Shown: positions 17,343 through 27,263 of the stretch, in pieces
How positions within the stretch are numbered: position 1 is the stretch's first letter
How the letters are laid out: each line of letters begins with the position of its first letter
NCBI GenBank assembly: GCA_963732415.1
Contig: CAVSZK010000021.1
Location: 186,001 to 250,000, forward strand
Direction of reading: 5' to 3'
Source of the DNA: RPQJ01 sp963732415
Lineage (GTDB): Bacteria > Pseudomonadota > Gammaproteobacteria > Steroidobacterales > Steroidobacteraceae
Length of the DNA stretch: 64,000 nt
Translations under genes and position numbers: made by a program
Notes under the pieces: model-generated
What the model was told of the DNA's origin: nothing
Databases searched by the model: none
What the model saw: only the letters and a program-made list of their open reading frames with translations

Positions 17343-18410
17343 GTGACTACTAGCGATCCTGGACAAGCCGCCGGCGCGCCCGGCGAGCCCATCGTCACCG
17401 ACGTCGTCATCGTCGGTGCGGGCCCGGCCGGCCTCTTCCAGGTATTCGAACTGGGGCTGCTCGGCATCAAGGCCCACGTCGTGGATACCCTCGGGCACCC
17501 GGGCGGGCAGTGCGCGGAGCTCTATCCGGACAAACCCATTTACGACATCCCGGCGCTGCCGGTGTGCGGTGCGCAGGAACTGGTCGACCGGCTGCTCGAG
17601 CAGATCAATCCTTTCGGGACCGTGTTCCACTATGGCCAGGAGGTCGTGGGCCTCAGGCTGCAGGGGGAGGCGGGGTTCCTGCTCGAGACCTCGGCCGGGA
17701 CACGATTTGCGACCAGGGCGGTGGTCATCGCTGCCGGACTGGGCTCGTTCCAGCCTCGCCGCCTGGGCGTGGAAGGTGCCGATGCGTTCGAGGGCACCCA
17801 GATCCACTACCGGGTGCGGCACGCGGGCGATTTCCACGGCAAGCGGCTGGTGATCTTTGGCGGCGGAGACTCGGCGCTCGACTGGGTGGTCGACCTGACC
17901 GGCAAGGCCGGCAGTATCGTGCACGTCCATCGGCGGCCTGAATTCCGCGCGGCGGCGGCGTCGGTCGCGCGGATGCGCGAGCTCGTGGCCCAGGGCCGCA
18001 TGAGCTATGTCGAAGGCACAGCAGCAGGCCTGCGGACTGCGGACGGCCGGCTCACTGGCATCACGGTGAAGTGTGCGGACGGTTCGCTCGTGGATTTCGA
18101 CGCCGACCACGTGCTCGCGTTCTTCGGCCTGCATCCCAAGCTCGGGCCGATCGCGGACTGGGGCATCGAGCTGGAGAAGAAGGCGCTCAAGGTCGACACG
18201 GCGAAATTCCAGACCAGCGTGCCCGGCATCTTCGCGATCGGTGACATCAACACATACCCGGGCAAGAAGAAGCTGATCCTGAGCGGCTTCCACGAGGCAG
18301 CGCTGGCAGCATTCGCCATCGCCGAGCAATTGAATCCGACGAAGAAAGTGCATCTGCAGTACACGACCACGAGTCCGATCATGCAGCGGCGGCTCGGCGT
18401 GGCCGATTGA
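17343..18410 (+). CDS. Ferredoxin--NADP(+) reductase, thioredoxin-reductase-like type
   Basis: FAD enzyme moving electrons between NADPH and ferredoxin. From GTG 17343 (GGAG 8 bp upstream) it has 355 residues, the size of the TrxR-like FNR2 family. Motifs: FAD-binding GAGPAGL near residue 26, GGQCAELYPDKPIYDIP typical of this family, NADPH-binding FGGGDSALDW, and C-terminal FAIGDINTYPGKKKLILSGFHEA. The CxxC of true thioredoxin reductases is absent. A TAGAAT -10-like element lies at 17303-17308. The thioesterase gene follows closely on the same strand. Confidence 0.92.
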   Translation: MTTSDPGQAAGAPGEPIVTDVVIVGAGPAGLFQVFELGLLGIKAHVVDTLGHPGGQCAELYPDKPIYDIPALPVCGAQELVDRLLEQINPFGTVFHYGQEVVGLRLQGEAGFLLETSAGTRFATRAVVIAAGLGSFQPRRLGVEGADAFEGTQIHYRVRHAGDFHGKRLVIFGGGDSALDWVVDLTGKAGSIVHVHRRPEFRAAAASVARMRELVAQGRMSYVEGTAAGLRTADGRLTGITVKCADGSLVDFDADHVLAFFGLHPKLGPIADWGIELEKKALKVDTAKFQTSVPGIFAIGDINTYPGKKKLILSGFHEAALAAFAIAEQLNPTKKVHLQYTTTSPIMQRRLGVAD

Positions 18411-18430
18411 CGGCCGCGGGCAGCGCATCG

Positions 18431-19282
18431 ATGAACCAGCAACTGGTCGACCTCGTAAAGCTGCTGCAGCTCGAGCGGCTCGAGATGAACCTGTTCCGCG
18501 GCGAGAGCCGGGACATCGGCAGCCCGCAGGTCTTCGGCGGCCAGGTGCTGGGGCAGGCACTTGCGGCCGCCTGCGGCACCGCCGAGGGTCGCACGGTCCA
18601 CTCGCTGCATGCATATTTCCTGCGCCGCGGCGACTTCAATGCCCCGATCATCTACGAGGTGGACCGCAGCCGTGACGGCGGGAGCTTCAGCAGCCGGCGC
18701 GTGGTGGCGATCCAGCACGGGCAGCAGATCTTCAACATGGCCGCGTCGTTCCAGATTGCCGAGGAGGGACCGGATCACCAGGTCCCGATGCCCGAGGTCG
18801 CGCCGCCCGAACAGCTGCCGGACCTCACTGCGGAAGTCCGCAAGCACCTTGCCGGCATGCCCGCGGAGCGACGGCGCTTCTGGTCGCAGGAGCGGCCGTT
18901 CGAATTCCGCTCGGTCGAGGCGATCGAGGCAGGCGAGCCGCGCCCCGGCGTGAGAAACCTCTGGTTCAGGCTCGTGGACCGCTGTCCGGACGATCCGGTG
19001 CTGCACCAGTGCCTGCTTGCGTACATGTCCGACTACCATCTGCTCGAGACCGCGACGCTGCCGCACGGACTGGCCTACCGGGCGTCGGAGGTCATGCTGG
19101 CGAGCATCGATCACGCCATGTGGTTCCACCGCCCGATGCGCGTCGATGAGTGGCTGCTCTACGCGCTGATCAGCCCCAGCAGTTCGGGTGCGCGTGGGCT
19201 CGCGTTCGGCCGCATTTTCGACCGCGACGGTCGATTGGTTGCGAGCACGGCGCAGGAGGGCCTGATGCGGACGCGCCGTTGA
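18431..19282 (+). CDS. tesB: Acyl-CoA thioesterase II
   Basis: Double hot-dog thioesterase that hydrolyses acyl-CoA to free fatty acid and CoA in the cytoplasm. From ATG 18431 it has 283 residues; a TTG at 18407 overlapping the previous stop is also in frame. Motifs: GSPQVFGGQVLGQALAAA near residue 30, HSLHAYFLRRGD, SFSSRRVVAIQHGQ, and in the second hot dog YMSDYHLLET and ASIDHAMWFHRPMR, where the active-site aspartate lies. It follows the reductase gene closely. Confidence 0.93.
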   Translation: MNQQLVDLVKLLQLERLEMNLFRGESRDIGSPQVFGGQVLGQALAAACGTAEGRTVHSLHAYFLRRGDFNAPIIYEVDRSRDGGSFSSRRVVAIQHGQQIFNMAASFQIAEEGPDHQVPMPEVAPPEQLPDLTAEVRKHLAGMPAERRRFWSQERPFEFRSVEAIEAGEPRPGVRNLWFRLVDRCPDDPVLHQCLLAYMSDYHLLETATLPHGLAYRASEVMLASIDHAMWFHRPMRVDEWLLYALISPSSSGARGLAFGRIFDRDGRLVASTAQEGLMRTRR

Positions 19283-19323
19283 ACCTGTCCCGTGACGGTC
19301 GAGCGACTTTTCAGGCCCCGCCG

Positions 19324-22300
19324 TTACTTGAGTTCAAGTTCCAGCTGGACCTTGCCTTCCTGGGCCGACACTTTGCCGTCCCGCACCGTGAAGACGCGCG
19401 AGGGCTCCAGCCCACTGCCTTCGAGCAGGGCCTGCTCCACTGCAGTGGCGCGCTCCTGGGCCAGCCGCTCGTATTCCGATTCGGCGACCGAGACATGTGA
19501 CCTGGCTTCCTTCTGCAGGAATTCCACAGTCGCGGCCTGCTCCATCGCATTCGCGTCGTCGCGTGACGTGCCCTCCGGCGGCTTTGGCATGTCCGGAATC
19601 GCGGGCTCGGCTCCGGTCTGCTGCCTGACCAGGGCAGTGAGTACCGCGATCTTGTTCTTCTCGGACAGTTCATCGAATGGCGGGCGTGTGCCGCTCTTGT
19701 TGCGCGGCGCAGGCAGCGCCTCGTCCATGGCCCCGGCCAGCGCGGCGTCATAGGCGAGGTTGAGCAGGGCAGGGCCATCGATCTCCGGCAGCGCGCCGAT
19801 CGGCACGTCGACCTTGAGGCCGGGCTTCTCAACCATGCTCTTCGACAGCGCCCCGAGGCGCTCGACGATCGCGGGGTCGAGCACGGCGCTGCCGGCTACG
19901 AAGTCAACGTGCTGGGCCTCCTCGGCGCCGGAGAACAACGCTCCGAGTAGCGCAAAGGGCGCTGTGACGGCCTTTACGATCAGGTTCTTGATCACCTTCC
20001 AGACGATCGGGCCGATGCGGAATGTAGGGTCGTCGAGCGTGCCGGTTACCGGGATGTCGAGGTCGATTACGCCGTCCTTGTCCCGCAGCAGCACGGTCGC
20101 GAACTTCACCGGCAACGTGGCCTCACCCTTGGCCGCCGTCGATTCACCCCATTCGAGCTGGTCGATGACGATGTGATGCTTCGCGTCGAGGTTCCGGTTC
20201 TCGATCAGGTAATGCAGGTCGGTCGTCAGCTTGCCCTTGGCGATGCTGTAGCCCGCAATCTGGCCCGAGTACGGGTTGAAGATCGGCAGGGAGATGTTCT
20301 CGAACCTGAGGTCCACGTTCGTGTAGCGCTCGAAGGAAAACGGCTGTATTTCGCCTGCGATGGTCACCGGCGCGAATTCGTCGAGCTGGCCCTTGAAGTC
20401 GAGCTGTGCATGCGACGCGGGGTCGCTCGACAGCCCCGTCATCGTGCCGGAGAGTTTCTCGATGCGCGCGGCGAAGTTGGGCTTGATGAAGTTGTCGGCG
20501 AAATCCATCGTGCCGCTCTCGATGCGTACCTGGCGGATACGCACCGGCATGGTCTCCTCGGGCAACGGCGCGAGCGCGTGCGGAGGCTCCGTGCCACGGT
20601 CCTCGCGCTCCTTCTCGGCCTGTGCCTGCGCTGCCTCGCGTGCGCGCTCCTTGTCGCGACGCTCGGCGGGCGTGAGCGCGGCTTCGGCGGCGGCCTCGGC
20701 GCGGCGTGCCTGCAGCGCGGCACGCGTTCCCTCCGGGTCGAGCACTGCCGAGATATTGATCACGCGCTCGGGGCTGATGACGAATCGGACGAAGGGTTTC
20801 TGCACCAGCACCTGGTCGATGCTCGCCGCGTCCGGGCCCATCGCGTAACTGAGCTTGCGCAGTTCGACCCGCTGGAAATTCACGAAATCCAGCTTGAGCG
20901 TGTTGTCGATCGAGGCAAAACGGTCGATCGTGACGTTGCCGTCGAAACGCAGCTCGGGCCCCGGGGCGTCCGGCGGATCGAGGCGCACCTTGCCGTCTAC
21001 CGTCAGCGTGCCGTCCTTGATGGTGAGGTCGGCGAGCGGCAGCACGTAGGGTTGCAGGATGAACATGCGCGCACCGGTCAGCGCGATGTCGAGCTCGGCC
21101 GCAAGTGGTTCCGGCGTGACCGTCCCTTCCGCCTTGAATGGTGCGACGTCGTCGATGACGGCGGCGACCGTGACGGCCACCGGTTTCGCGAGGTCGGTGC
21201 TCGCGCCCTGCACGGTCAGGTCGAGCGGCGAGACGACGAAGTGCGTGACAGGTTCGCTGCGCCGGTCATCGAAATTGATGACGGCTTTCGCAAGCTGGAC
21301 GGTCGCCACCTCGACTTTCCAAGGCGGCGGCTCGGTCGCAGCCGCCGCTGGCGTAACAGGCGCCGCTGCGGGCTGGCCCGGCTCCGCGGCCGCCGGCACC
21401 GGTGCGGTATCGACCGGCGGGCTACCCGCAGCGGCTGCCGAGGCGCCGGGATCGGCCGCGACCGCTGAGGTCGGCTCGAGAAGTTGCGTGAGATTCACGG
21501 TGCCGTCCGCTGCCATCCAGGCCTGGACGTGCATGTCGCTCACGACCACGCCACCGATCGCAACCGTGCGTTCCGGCAGCGCCACGGTGGTGTCCGACAC
21601 GACGATCGCGGGGATCTCGACCCAGTTGGCGTCGGCTCCCCGGGCGCGCAGCGCAAGGTCCCTGACCTCGATCTGTGCCAGCGAGACTTTCGCCTGGAGC
21701 CCGTCGCCCAGCCCCACATCGTAGGTGCCGCCGAGGTCGATCACGCCCGACGCGAGTGCGAAGGGCAGAGCGTCTTCGGCGAAATTCACCCACGTTCGGG
21801 GCCTTGAGACCGTGGATCGCGAACTCTCCCTGCGACGACAGCGTCGGGCTGACGCCAAATCGTCCCTTCCAGTCGAAACCCTCGCCGGAGTCGCTGGTCG
21901 CCGACAGCGCGAATCCACCGCCTTCGGGCGTGGTGCGGAAGTCCTTCAGCGAGAACGTCACCGGTGCAAAGTGGCGTTCCAGCGGCTTCGAACGCGCCAG
22001 GTCGGTATAGGCGAGTGCACCACCGGACACTTCGAGCGACTGCAGCCAGAGACTGGGCAGTTCGGACGACTGCGGTTCCGGCTGGGGCTGCTGTTGCGGT
22101 GCCAGGTCACCAAGATTGAAGCTGCCGTCCGGTCTCACGACGGCGCGAATGTCAGGTGCCTCGACGTCCAGGTCCTTGAACACATAGGCGCGATGCCAGA
22201 TCGAGGAGACCTCGAAATCGACGAACAGCCTGCGGAAGCCGAGCATGGGCCTGCCATCCGCGTCCGGCAGCGCGAGGTCGTTGATCTCGAGTTGCAGCAG

Positions 22301-22483
22301 GAAGGGATTGAACCTGACCACCCCGATCGAGAGGTCCCGGCCATACTCGTTCTTCACGAACGAGATGGCCTGGCTGCGTACGATGCGTGGCACAGCCTGG
22401 AAGCCGAGCAGGGCAAAGATGCCGACCACCGCGACCAGGACCGCGATCCAGCGCACCGATTTCAATTGCAGGATCTTTGCCAT
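19324..22483 (-). pseudogene. DUF748 envelope protein, one-base frameshift
   Basis: Large AsmA-like envelope protein of the DUF748 family. The N-terminal part (about 230 residues: one TM helix after MAKILQLKSVRWIAVLVAVVGIF, then VRFNPFLLQLEINDLALPDADG) is in one frame; the other ~820 residues continue in a second frame from WVNFAEDALPFALASGVIDL. They meet near 21790-21805. Removing one base from the 4-G run at 21798-21801 gives a continuous ..KARTWVNFAED.. and a protein of about 1052 residues. The middle has an Ala/Glu/Arg coiled segment; the C-terminus is a remnant OmpA-like region (VDFVAGSAVLDPAIVERL). A homopolymer lesion makes sequencing error likely. Confidence 0.85.
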
Positions 22484-22545
22484 CGATTGGCTCGCCTCCC
22501 TGTCCCGGTGCCTGCGTCGGCGAAGGGCGGTGCTTCGGGGTCAGG

Positions 22546-23235
22546 TCACTTGCTGTCGCCCAGCCAGCGGTAAACGTAACCGGCGATCAGTGCGCCGAAC
22601 AGCGGCGCGACCCAGAACATCCACAACTGGTCGGTTGCCCAGCCGCCGACGAACAGAGCCGGTCCGGTGCTGCGCGCAGGATTGACCGAGGTATTGGTCA
22701 CCGGGATGCTGATCAGGTGGATCAGCGTAAGCCCGAGGCCGATCGCGACCGGCGCGAGGCCCGCAGGCGCGCGCTTGTCCGTTGCCCCGAGGATGATGAT
22801 CAGGAACATCATCGTCATCACGACCTCGGTCAGGAAGCCAGATGCCAGGGAGTATCCGCCCGGCGAGTGCGCGCCGTAGCCATTCGATGCCATTCCGCCG
22901 GCGATGTCGAAGGCCGGGTTGCCCGTGGCGATCATGTAGACCATGCCCGCGCCCGCGATTCCGCCCAGCACCTGTGCGGCCACGTACGGCAGCACTTCGC
23001 CGATCGGATGACGTCCGCCGGCCCACAGTCCAAGAGTCACGGCAGGGTTAAGGTGACAACCCGAGATATGGCCGATGGCGAATGCCATCGTGAGCACGGT
23101 CAGGCCGAAGGCCAGCGCGACGCCCACGAATCCGATCCCGAGTTCCGGGAATGCCGCGGCGAACACCGCGCTGCCGCAGCCTCCCAGCACCAGCCAGAAC
23201 GTCCCGATAAATTCCGCGACGAGCTTTTTCGACAT
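22546..23235 (-). CDS. aqpZ: Aquaporin Z-type water channel
   Basis: Inner-membrane water channel of 229 residues with six helices. Both NPA boxes are present: GCHLNPAVTLG and TSVNPARSTGPA, the latter followed by the aquaporin-type arginine of the selectivity filter. The N-terminus MSKKLVAEFIGTFWLVLGGCGSAV is that of AqpZ. ATG 23235 is given; a GTG at 23241 is better placed relative to GGGAG upstream. The open frame reaching 23901 is spurious because it overlaps the FAD-oxidase gene. Confidence 0.94.
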   Translation of the reverse strand: MSKKLVAEFIGTFWLVLGGCGSAVFAAAFPELGIGFVGVALAFGLTVLTMAFAIGHISGCHLNPAVTLGLWAGGRHPIGEVLPYVAAQVLGGIAGAGMVYMIATGNPAFDIAGGMASNGYGAHSPGGYSLASGFLTEVVMTMMFLIIILGATDKRAPAGLAPVAIGLGLTLIHLISIPVTNTSVNPARSTGPALFVGGWATDQLWMFWVAPLFGALIAGYVYRWLGDSK

Positions 23236-23291
23236 TGGCACGATCCGGTCTCCCTGCTGGTTGTTGTTGCTCAATGGGCCCTGTCGGCAAT

Positions 23292-24770
23292 TTACAGAGT
23301 CGAGGTGGCCGGAGGCAACGTCGATCGCCGTGAGTCGCCGGGCAGCACCTTGCCGGGGTTCATGATGCCCCTGGGATCCAGGCTTCGCTTGATGGCGTGC
23401 ATGACGTCGAGCGCGACGGGATCCTTGTATCTTGCAAGCTGCGCACGCTTGAGCTGGCCGATTCCGTGTTCGGCGCTGATACTGCCGCGATAGCGCCTGA
23501 CGATTTCGTGCACGGCGGTCTGGATTTCCGCTTCCAGCGACATGAATGCCGCGCGATCGCCGCCTGCGGGTTCGCTCACGTTGAAGTGCAGGTTGCCGTC
23601 GCCGACGTGGCCATACGTGACCATGCGCCCCATCGGAACGATCGTGAGAACCGCCGCCGTTGCCTCTGCCATGAACGAGGGCAGCGAGGCGACCGGAACC
23701 GATACGTCGTGCTTGATGCTGGCGCCTTCGGCACGCTGTGCCTCGGGGACCGACTCGCGCAGTTTCCACATGGCGTTGCGCTGGGCGAGAGATTCCGCGA
23801 TCGAGGCGTCGAGTACCAGGCCGTCCGCGAGAGCTCGCTCGAGGCTCCCCTCCAGCACCGCCCGCAGGCCCGCATCGTCCCTGGCGGAGGACAGCTCGCA
23901 CAACAGGTAGCAGTCGTAGGGGCGCCCGAGCGGGTCGATAACGCCGGGCACATGGTGCGCCGTCAGCTCGATGGCGATCCTCGGCAGGTATTCGAAGGTC
24001 GAGACGGCGTCGCCGCTCACACCGCGCAGGCGCGCGAGCAGTTCGACCGCCGCGGCCGGGTCGGCCACGGCGATGAAGGCGGTCTCTACGCTGCGCAGCG
24101 CAGGGAACAGCTTCAGGCTCGCAGCGGTGATTACACCGAGCGTGCCTTCGGCACCAATGAAAAGGTCGCGCAGGTCGTAACCGGTATTGTCCTTGCGCAG
24201 GCTCGTGAGCCCGTCGAGCACTCGTCCGTCCGGCAGTACGACCTCGAGTCCGAGCGCGAGGTCGCGTGCGACGCCGTAGCGCAACGCGTTCAGGCCGCCG
24301 GCATTGGTCGCGAGGTTGCCGCCCACCTGGCAGCTGCCCTCGGACCCCAGCGACAAGGGAAAAAGCCGGTCGGCTTGCTCAGCAGCCGCTTTCACGTCGG
24401 CGAGGATGCAGCCAGCTTCTACGGTGATCGTGAAATTCGCGGTGTCCAGCTCACGGATCCGGTTCATGCGTGCGAGCGACAGCACGACCTCATCGCCTCC
24501 GGCGCCCGGTGTCGCACCGCCGCAGTAGCTGGTGTTGCCGCCGTGCGGCACGACGCCGACGCCCAGGTCGTTGCAGATCGAGAGCACTTCGGAGGTCTCG
24601 GCGGTCGAGCACGGCCTGGCGACCAGTGACGTCGCTCCATGATAAAGACCCCTAAAATCAACCAAGTATGGTGCAATCCTCTCCTGATCTGTAATGCAGC
24701 CAGCCGGCCCGAGCGCGCGGCGAATACGCTCGGCGGCGTCGCCCAGGTTCTCTCTGTGGTCCTTCGGCAT
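23292..24770 (-). CDS. FAD-linked oxidase (D-2-hydroxyglutarate/D-lactate dehydrogenase-like)
   Basis: Flavin-dependent 2-hydroxyacid dehydrogenase of the VAO family. From ATG 24770 it has 492 residues (GTG 24779 also in frame). The FAD-binding half has PHGGNTSYCGGATPG and GSEGSCQVGGNLATNAGG; the C-terminal half has YGHVGDGNLHFNV (metal-binding histidines) and the signature SAEHGIGQLKR, then GIMNPGKVLP. This layout matches D2HGDH/DLD-type enzymes; the exact substrate is not determined. The short gap before aqpZ may allow co-transcription. Confidence 0.88.
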   Translation of the reverse strand: MPKDHRENLGDAAERIRRALGPAGCITDQERIAPYLVDFRGLYHGATSLVARPCSTAETSEVLSICNDLGVGVVPHGGNTSYCGGATPGAGGDEVVLSLARMNRIRELDTANFTITVEAGCILADVKAAAEQADRLFPLSLGSEGSCQVGGNLATNAGGLNALRYGVARDLALGLEVVLPDGRVLDGLTSLRKDNTGYDLRDLFIGAEGTLGVITAASLKLFPALRSVETAFIAVADPAAAVELLARLRGVSGDAVSTFEYLPRIAIELTAHHVPGVIDPLGRPYDCYLLCELSSARDDAGLRAVLEGSLERALADGLVLDASIAESLAQRNAMWKLRESVPEAQRAEGASIKHDVSVPVASLPSFMAEATAAVLTIVPMGRMVTYGHVGDGNLHFNVSEPAGGDRAAFMSLEAEIQTAVHEIVRRYRGSISAEHGIGQLKRAQLARYKDPVALDVMHAIKRSLDPRGIMNPGKVLPGDSRRSTLPPATSTL

Positions 24771-24803
24771 GGGCGCCACGATGGCCGGGCGCGGCCACGG
24801 GCG

Positions 24804-26159
24804 TCAAGCAGCTCGTGGGGTAGTGACCTTTGCGACCAGGATCGACGCTGCCACGGCCAGTGACAGCACCAGGATCGATGCCAGCGTGTCGGTGAGAAGG
24901 TTGGGCGCCAACAGCAGTACCAGGCCGAAGCCCAGCATCATGAATCCGGAGACCAGCTTCAGGATGCGTCCCTCCGATTCGGAGAGCTTGCGGGCGCCCA
25001 TGGTCCGGGTGAACACGATGACGATCGCGAGCAGCGGCAGCACGTAGATCACGTTGTACGCCGCGAGCCAGGCGTAGTACTGCCACGACTCGAGCTTCGC
25101 GAGCGTCAGCGTCCGCGTGTAGACCATCGGGAATCCTGCGGTGCACAGCAGCTCATAGGAATTTGCCACGATGGCGAGCAGCACGGTGCTCAGCAGCATC
25201 GGGCCCATGCTGCCGGTGGTCACGACTTCGCGCATGCGCTTGAACAGGCCGGGCTTGGCGGCGTCCGGTATCGAGAGGCTCGGTCCTTCCTTGAACCAGA
25301 AATAGTCCTTGATGTTCAGCGCGGCGACGGTGAGCGCTATCAGTCCGGCGATGACGGTGATCACCCGGAGTTCCCCGGCGATCAGGAACACGTTCAGCCA
25401 TGCGGCCATGAAAACGAAGTAGACGATGCCCGAGAACAGCACGAACGTCCCGCCCACGATCATCATGCGGGTGCGGCTTTTTGCGTGTACCAGCAGGCTG
25501 AGCAGGAACAGTAGTACGAAGAAGGCGCAGGGGTTGAATGCATCCACTCCCGCAAGCACGACGGTGAGCAGCGGCAGCGAAAGTGCCTGGGAGTTCACGG
25601 TGCCCACAATCGGAAGGTGGACTGTGGTCCCCGGACGGACGTCCATCGTGGCTGACTGGCTGACAGCGTCCGAACCCTGGCCAGGACCCGCGTCGTCGGA
25701 ACCTGCGCCTGCCGGAGATGCAGTGGACACTGCGTGCGCGAGTCGCGCTGCGTGGCACTCGTTGATCGCCTGCTCGAGTTCAGCGCCTGTGGTCGCCGCA
25801 CTGTCAAAGCCGATCATGGCCTGCCGGCAGAAAACGAAACCAGGCACCGAGAGCGCCTCGACGCCAAGGGATTTCGCGGTATTGAAGTAGAAGCGCGCGT
25901 TATCCGGGTTGTCCTTGACCGAGTAGCGCTTGATCTCGAGCCATGGCTTGCGGCTAACGATTTCGTCGAGGAACGGCTTCGAGGCCTGGCAATGCGGGCA
26001 GGTGGGCGAATAAAAATAGTAGAGGCGAACTGTTGGTGCGCCATCGGCGGATGCGCCGTACCAGAACTCGTCGGATGCCGGGTCGGCAGGGGCGGCGCCC
26101 GCGAACGGGGCGATAAACAGCAGCAGCGCGGCGATGACGCCGAATCGGGTCGCAGACAT
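24804..26159 (-). CDS. Thioredoxin-like domain fused to CcdA/DsbD-like membrane domain
   Basis: Predicted membrane thiol-disulfide protein of 451 residues. Start at ATG 26159 gives a clean signal peptide (MSATRFGVIAALLLFIAPFAGAAP); the longer frame is unlikely. A thioredoxin-like domain carries CPHC at C54-C57 (YFYSPTCPHCQASKPFLDE). A low-complexity linker follows, then about six to eight transmembrane helices with paired conserved-looking cysteines in FNPCAFFVLLFLLSL and ELLCTAGFPMVY, like the cysteine pair of CcdA/DsbD. This suggests passage of electrons from cytoplasm to periplasm. The gene lies between the FAD oxidase and panD. Confidence 0.82.
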   Translation of the reverse strand: MSATRFGVIAALLLFIAPFAGAAPADPASDEFWYGASADGAPTVRLYYFYSPTCPHCQASKPFLDEIVSRKPWLEIKRYSVKDNPDNARFYFNTAKSLGVEALSVPGFVFCRQAMIGFDSAATTGAELEQAINECHAARLAHAVSTASPAGAGSDDAGPGQGSDAVSQSATMDVRPGTTVHLPIVGTVNSQALSLPLLTVVLAGVDAFNPCAFFVLLFLLSLLVHAKSRTRMMIVGGTFVLFSGIVYFVFMAAWLNVFLIAGELRVITVIAGLIALTVAALNIKDYFWFKEGPSLSIPDAAKPGLFKRMREVVTTGSMGPMLLSTVLLAIVANSYELLCTAGFPMVYTRTLTLAKLESWQYYAWLAAYNVIYVLPLLAIVIVFTRTMGARKLSESEGRILKLVSGFMMLGFGLVLLLAPNLLTDTLASILVLSLAVAASILVAKVTTPRAA

Positions 26160-26227
26160 GGTGCTTGGCGCTCGGACCAGGGACCCGCGCATGATATCGG
26201 CGGGGCCTCGCGTAGATGTCCGCAATT

Positions 26228-26632
26228 CTACCGACGCGACCCGGGTACGCGCGGCTTGTCCACCGCGCCGTGTTTCAGTATGCGGGTCGCGAGGTTGCGA
26301 TCGTCCTCGACGATCACCACCACCGGTTCGAAGCCGTCGAGTTCCCGGGGCTCGAAGTAGCCCTCTGCGAGGATGATGACCTTGTCGCCCCTCTGGAAGT
26401 GACGGGCCGGCGGTCCGTTGAGGCAGATGTCGCCGCGTCCCCGCTCGCCTGCCATCACGTATGTCTGCCAGAAGACGCCATTCGATACGTTGGTGATGTT
26501 GACGTACTGGTAGGGCCGGATTCCGCTCTGCTCGAGCAGGGCTTCGTCGATGGTGATCGAGCCGACGTAGTCAAGATCGGCTTCGGTCACGGTCGCGCGG
26601 TGGATTTTCGCGATGCAGGCGCGGATCAGCAT
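26228..26632 (-). CDS. panD: Aspartate 1-decarboxylase
   Basis: Makes beta-alanine from aspartate for pantothenate and CoA synthesis. It is translated as a proenzyme that self-cleaves at Gly24-Ser25 to form a pyruvoyl group; the sequence shows DYVGSITIDE at exactly that position. The 134-residue length and motifs KIHRATVTEADL, QYVNITNVSNG and NGPPARHFQRGDKVIILAEG match the family. No other pantothenate genes adjoin it. Confidence 0.96.
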   Translation of the reverse strand: MLIRACIAKIHRATVTEADLDYVGSITIDEALLEQSGIRPYQYVNITNVSNGVFWQTYVMAGERGRGDICLNGPPARHFQRGDKVIILAEGYFEPRELDGFEPVVVIVEDDRNLATRILKHGAVDKPRVPGSRR

Positions 26633-26676
26633 GGCTGTTGCCTCGGTACCGGCATGGCCTCGATTCCGGTGCCGGC

Positions 26677-27162
26677 TCAGTAGCGGCCGTGGGTCTTGTA
26701 GAGGTAGTTCGTCAGTTCGGCGGTCTGCATCGACATCCGACGCTGGACCTCGTGCACCACGCGCACGATGGCGCGCATCACGTGATAGACGACCTTGGGG
26801 TGCGAGGTGAGCAGCCCTTCGAGCGCGTCGCGAGTCAGACCGAGCACTCGCGAGTCGCTGAGTGCCACCAGCGACGCATAGCGGGTCGAGCCGTCCAGGA
26901 ACGAAAGCTCGCCGACCACGGCGCCGGGCCGGATCGCATTCAACGTGACCTCGTTCTCGGTGCCGGCGCTCTTGACCACGCCGAGTACACCGCTTGCAAC
27001 CACATAGAGGTGGTCGTCGGCCGAGCCCTCCTGGACCAGCACTTCGCCGTGCTTCAGGTCACGCAGTGTCATGGCGCGGGCCAGCGTTCGCCGTTCCTCA
27101 TCGTTCAGTTCGACGGCCAGCCTGGAAGTGCTCAAGCCTTCGAAAATACCGGCTTCGCTCAT
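26677..27162 (-). CDS. Cyclic-nucleotide-binding domain protein
   Basis: Stand-alone cNMP-binding-type domain of 161 residues with no DNA-binding domain. Start at ATG 27162 with GGAG 6 bp upstream. The beta-roll is visible: LKHGEVLVQEGSADDHLYVVASGVLGVV, then RPGAVVGELSFLDGSTRYASLVALSDSRVLGL, which contains the phosphate-cassette GELSFLDGSTR. The C-terminal helix (HVMRAIVRVVHEVQRRMSMQT) could mediate dimerisation. Whether it binds a nucleotide or another ligand cannot be told. The partner is unknown. Confidence 0.82.
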   Translation of the reverse strand: MSEAGIFEGLSTSRLAVELNDEERRTLARAMTLRDLKHGEVLVQEGSADDHLYVVASGVLGVVKSAGTENEVTLNAIRPGAVVGELSFLDGSTRYASLVALSDSRVLGLTRDALEGLLTSHPKVVYHVMRAIVRVVHEVQRRMSMQTAELTNYLYKTHGRY

Positions 27163-27263
27163 GAGTCGCTCCGAATGATGAGTGTCTGGTCGATTTTCGC
27201 GGCACGGTCGCCGCAACCGTAATAGGTGAATGCCGCTAGCAGCATGCCAGAGTCGAGGGTCGC

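Noticed and set aside
16488..18614. 708-codon minus-strand frame across hemN and the ferredoxin-NADP reductase
   Set aside because: It overlaps two well-supported genes in other frames, and its translation is low-complexity Arg/Ala without domains.
19324..21918. DUF748 C-terminal frame taken as a complete gene starting near 21918
   Set aside because: The first residues of that frame are arginine-rich nonsense; the true N-terminus lies in the other frame up to 22483.
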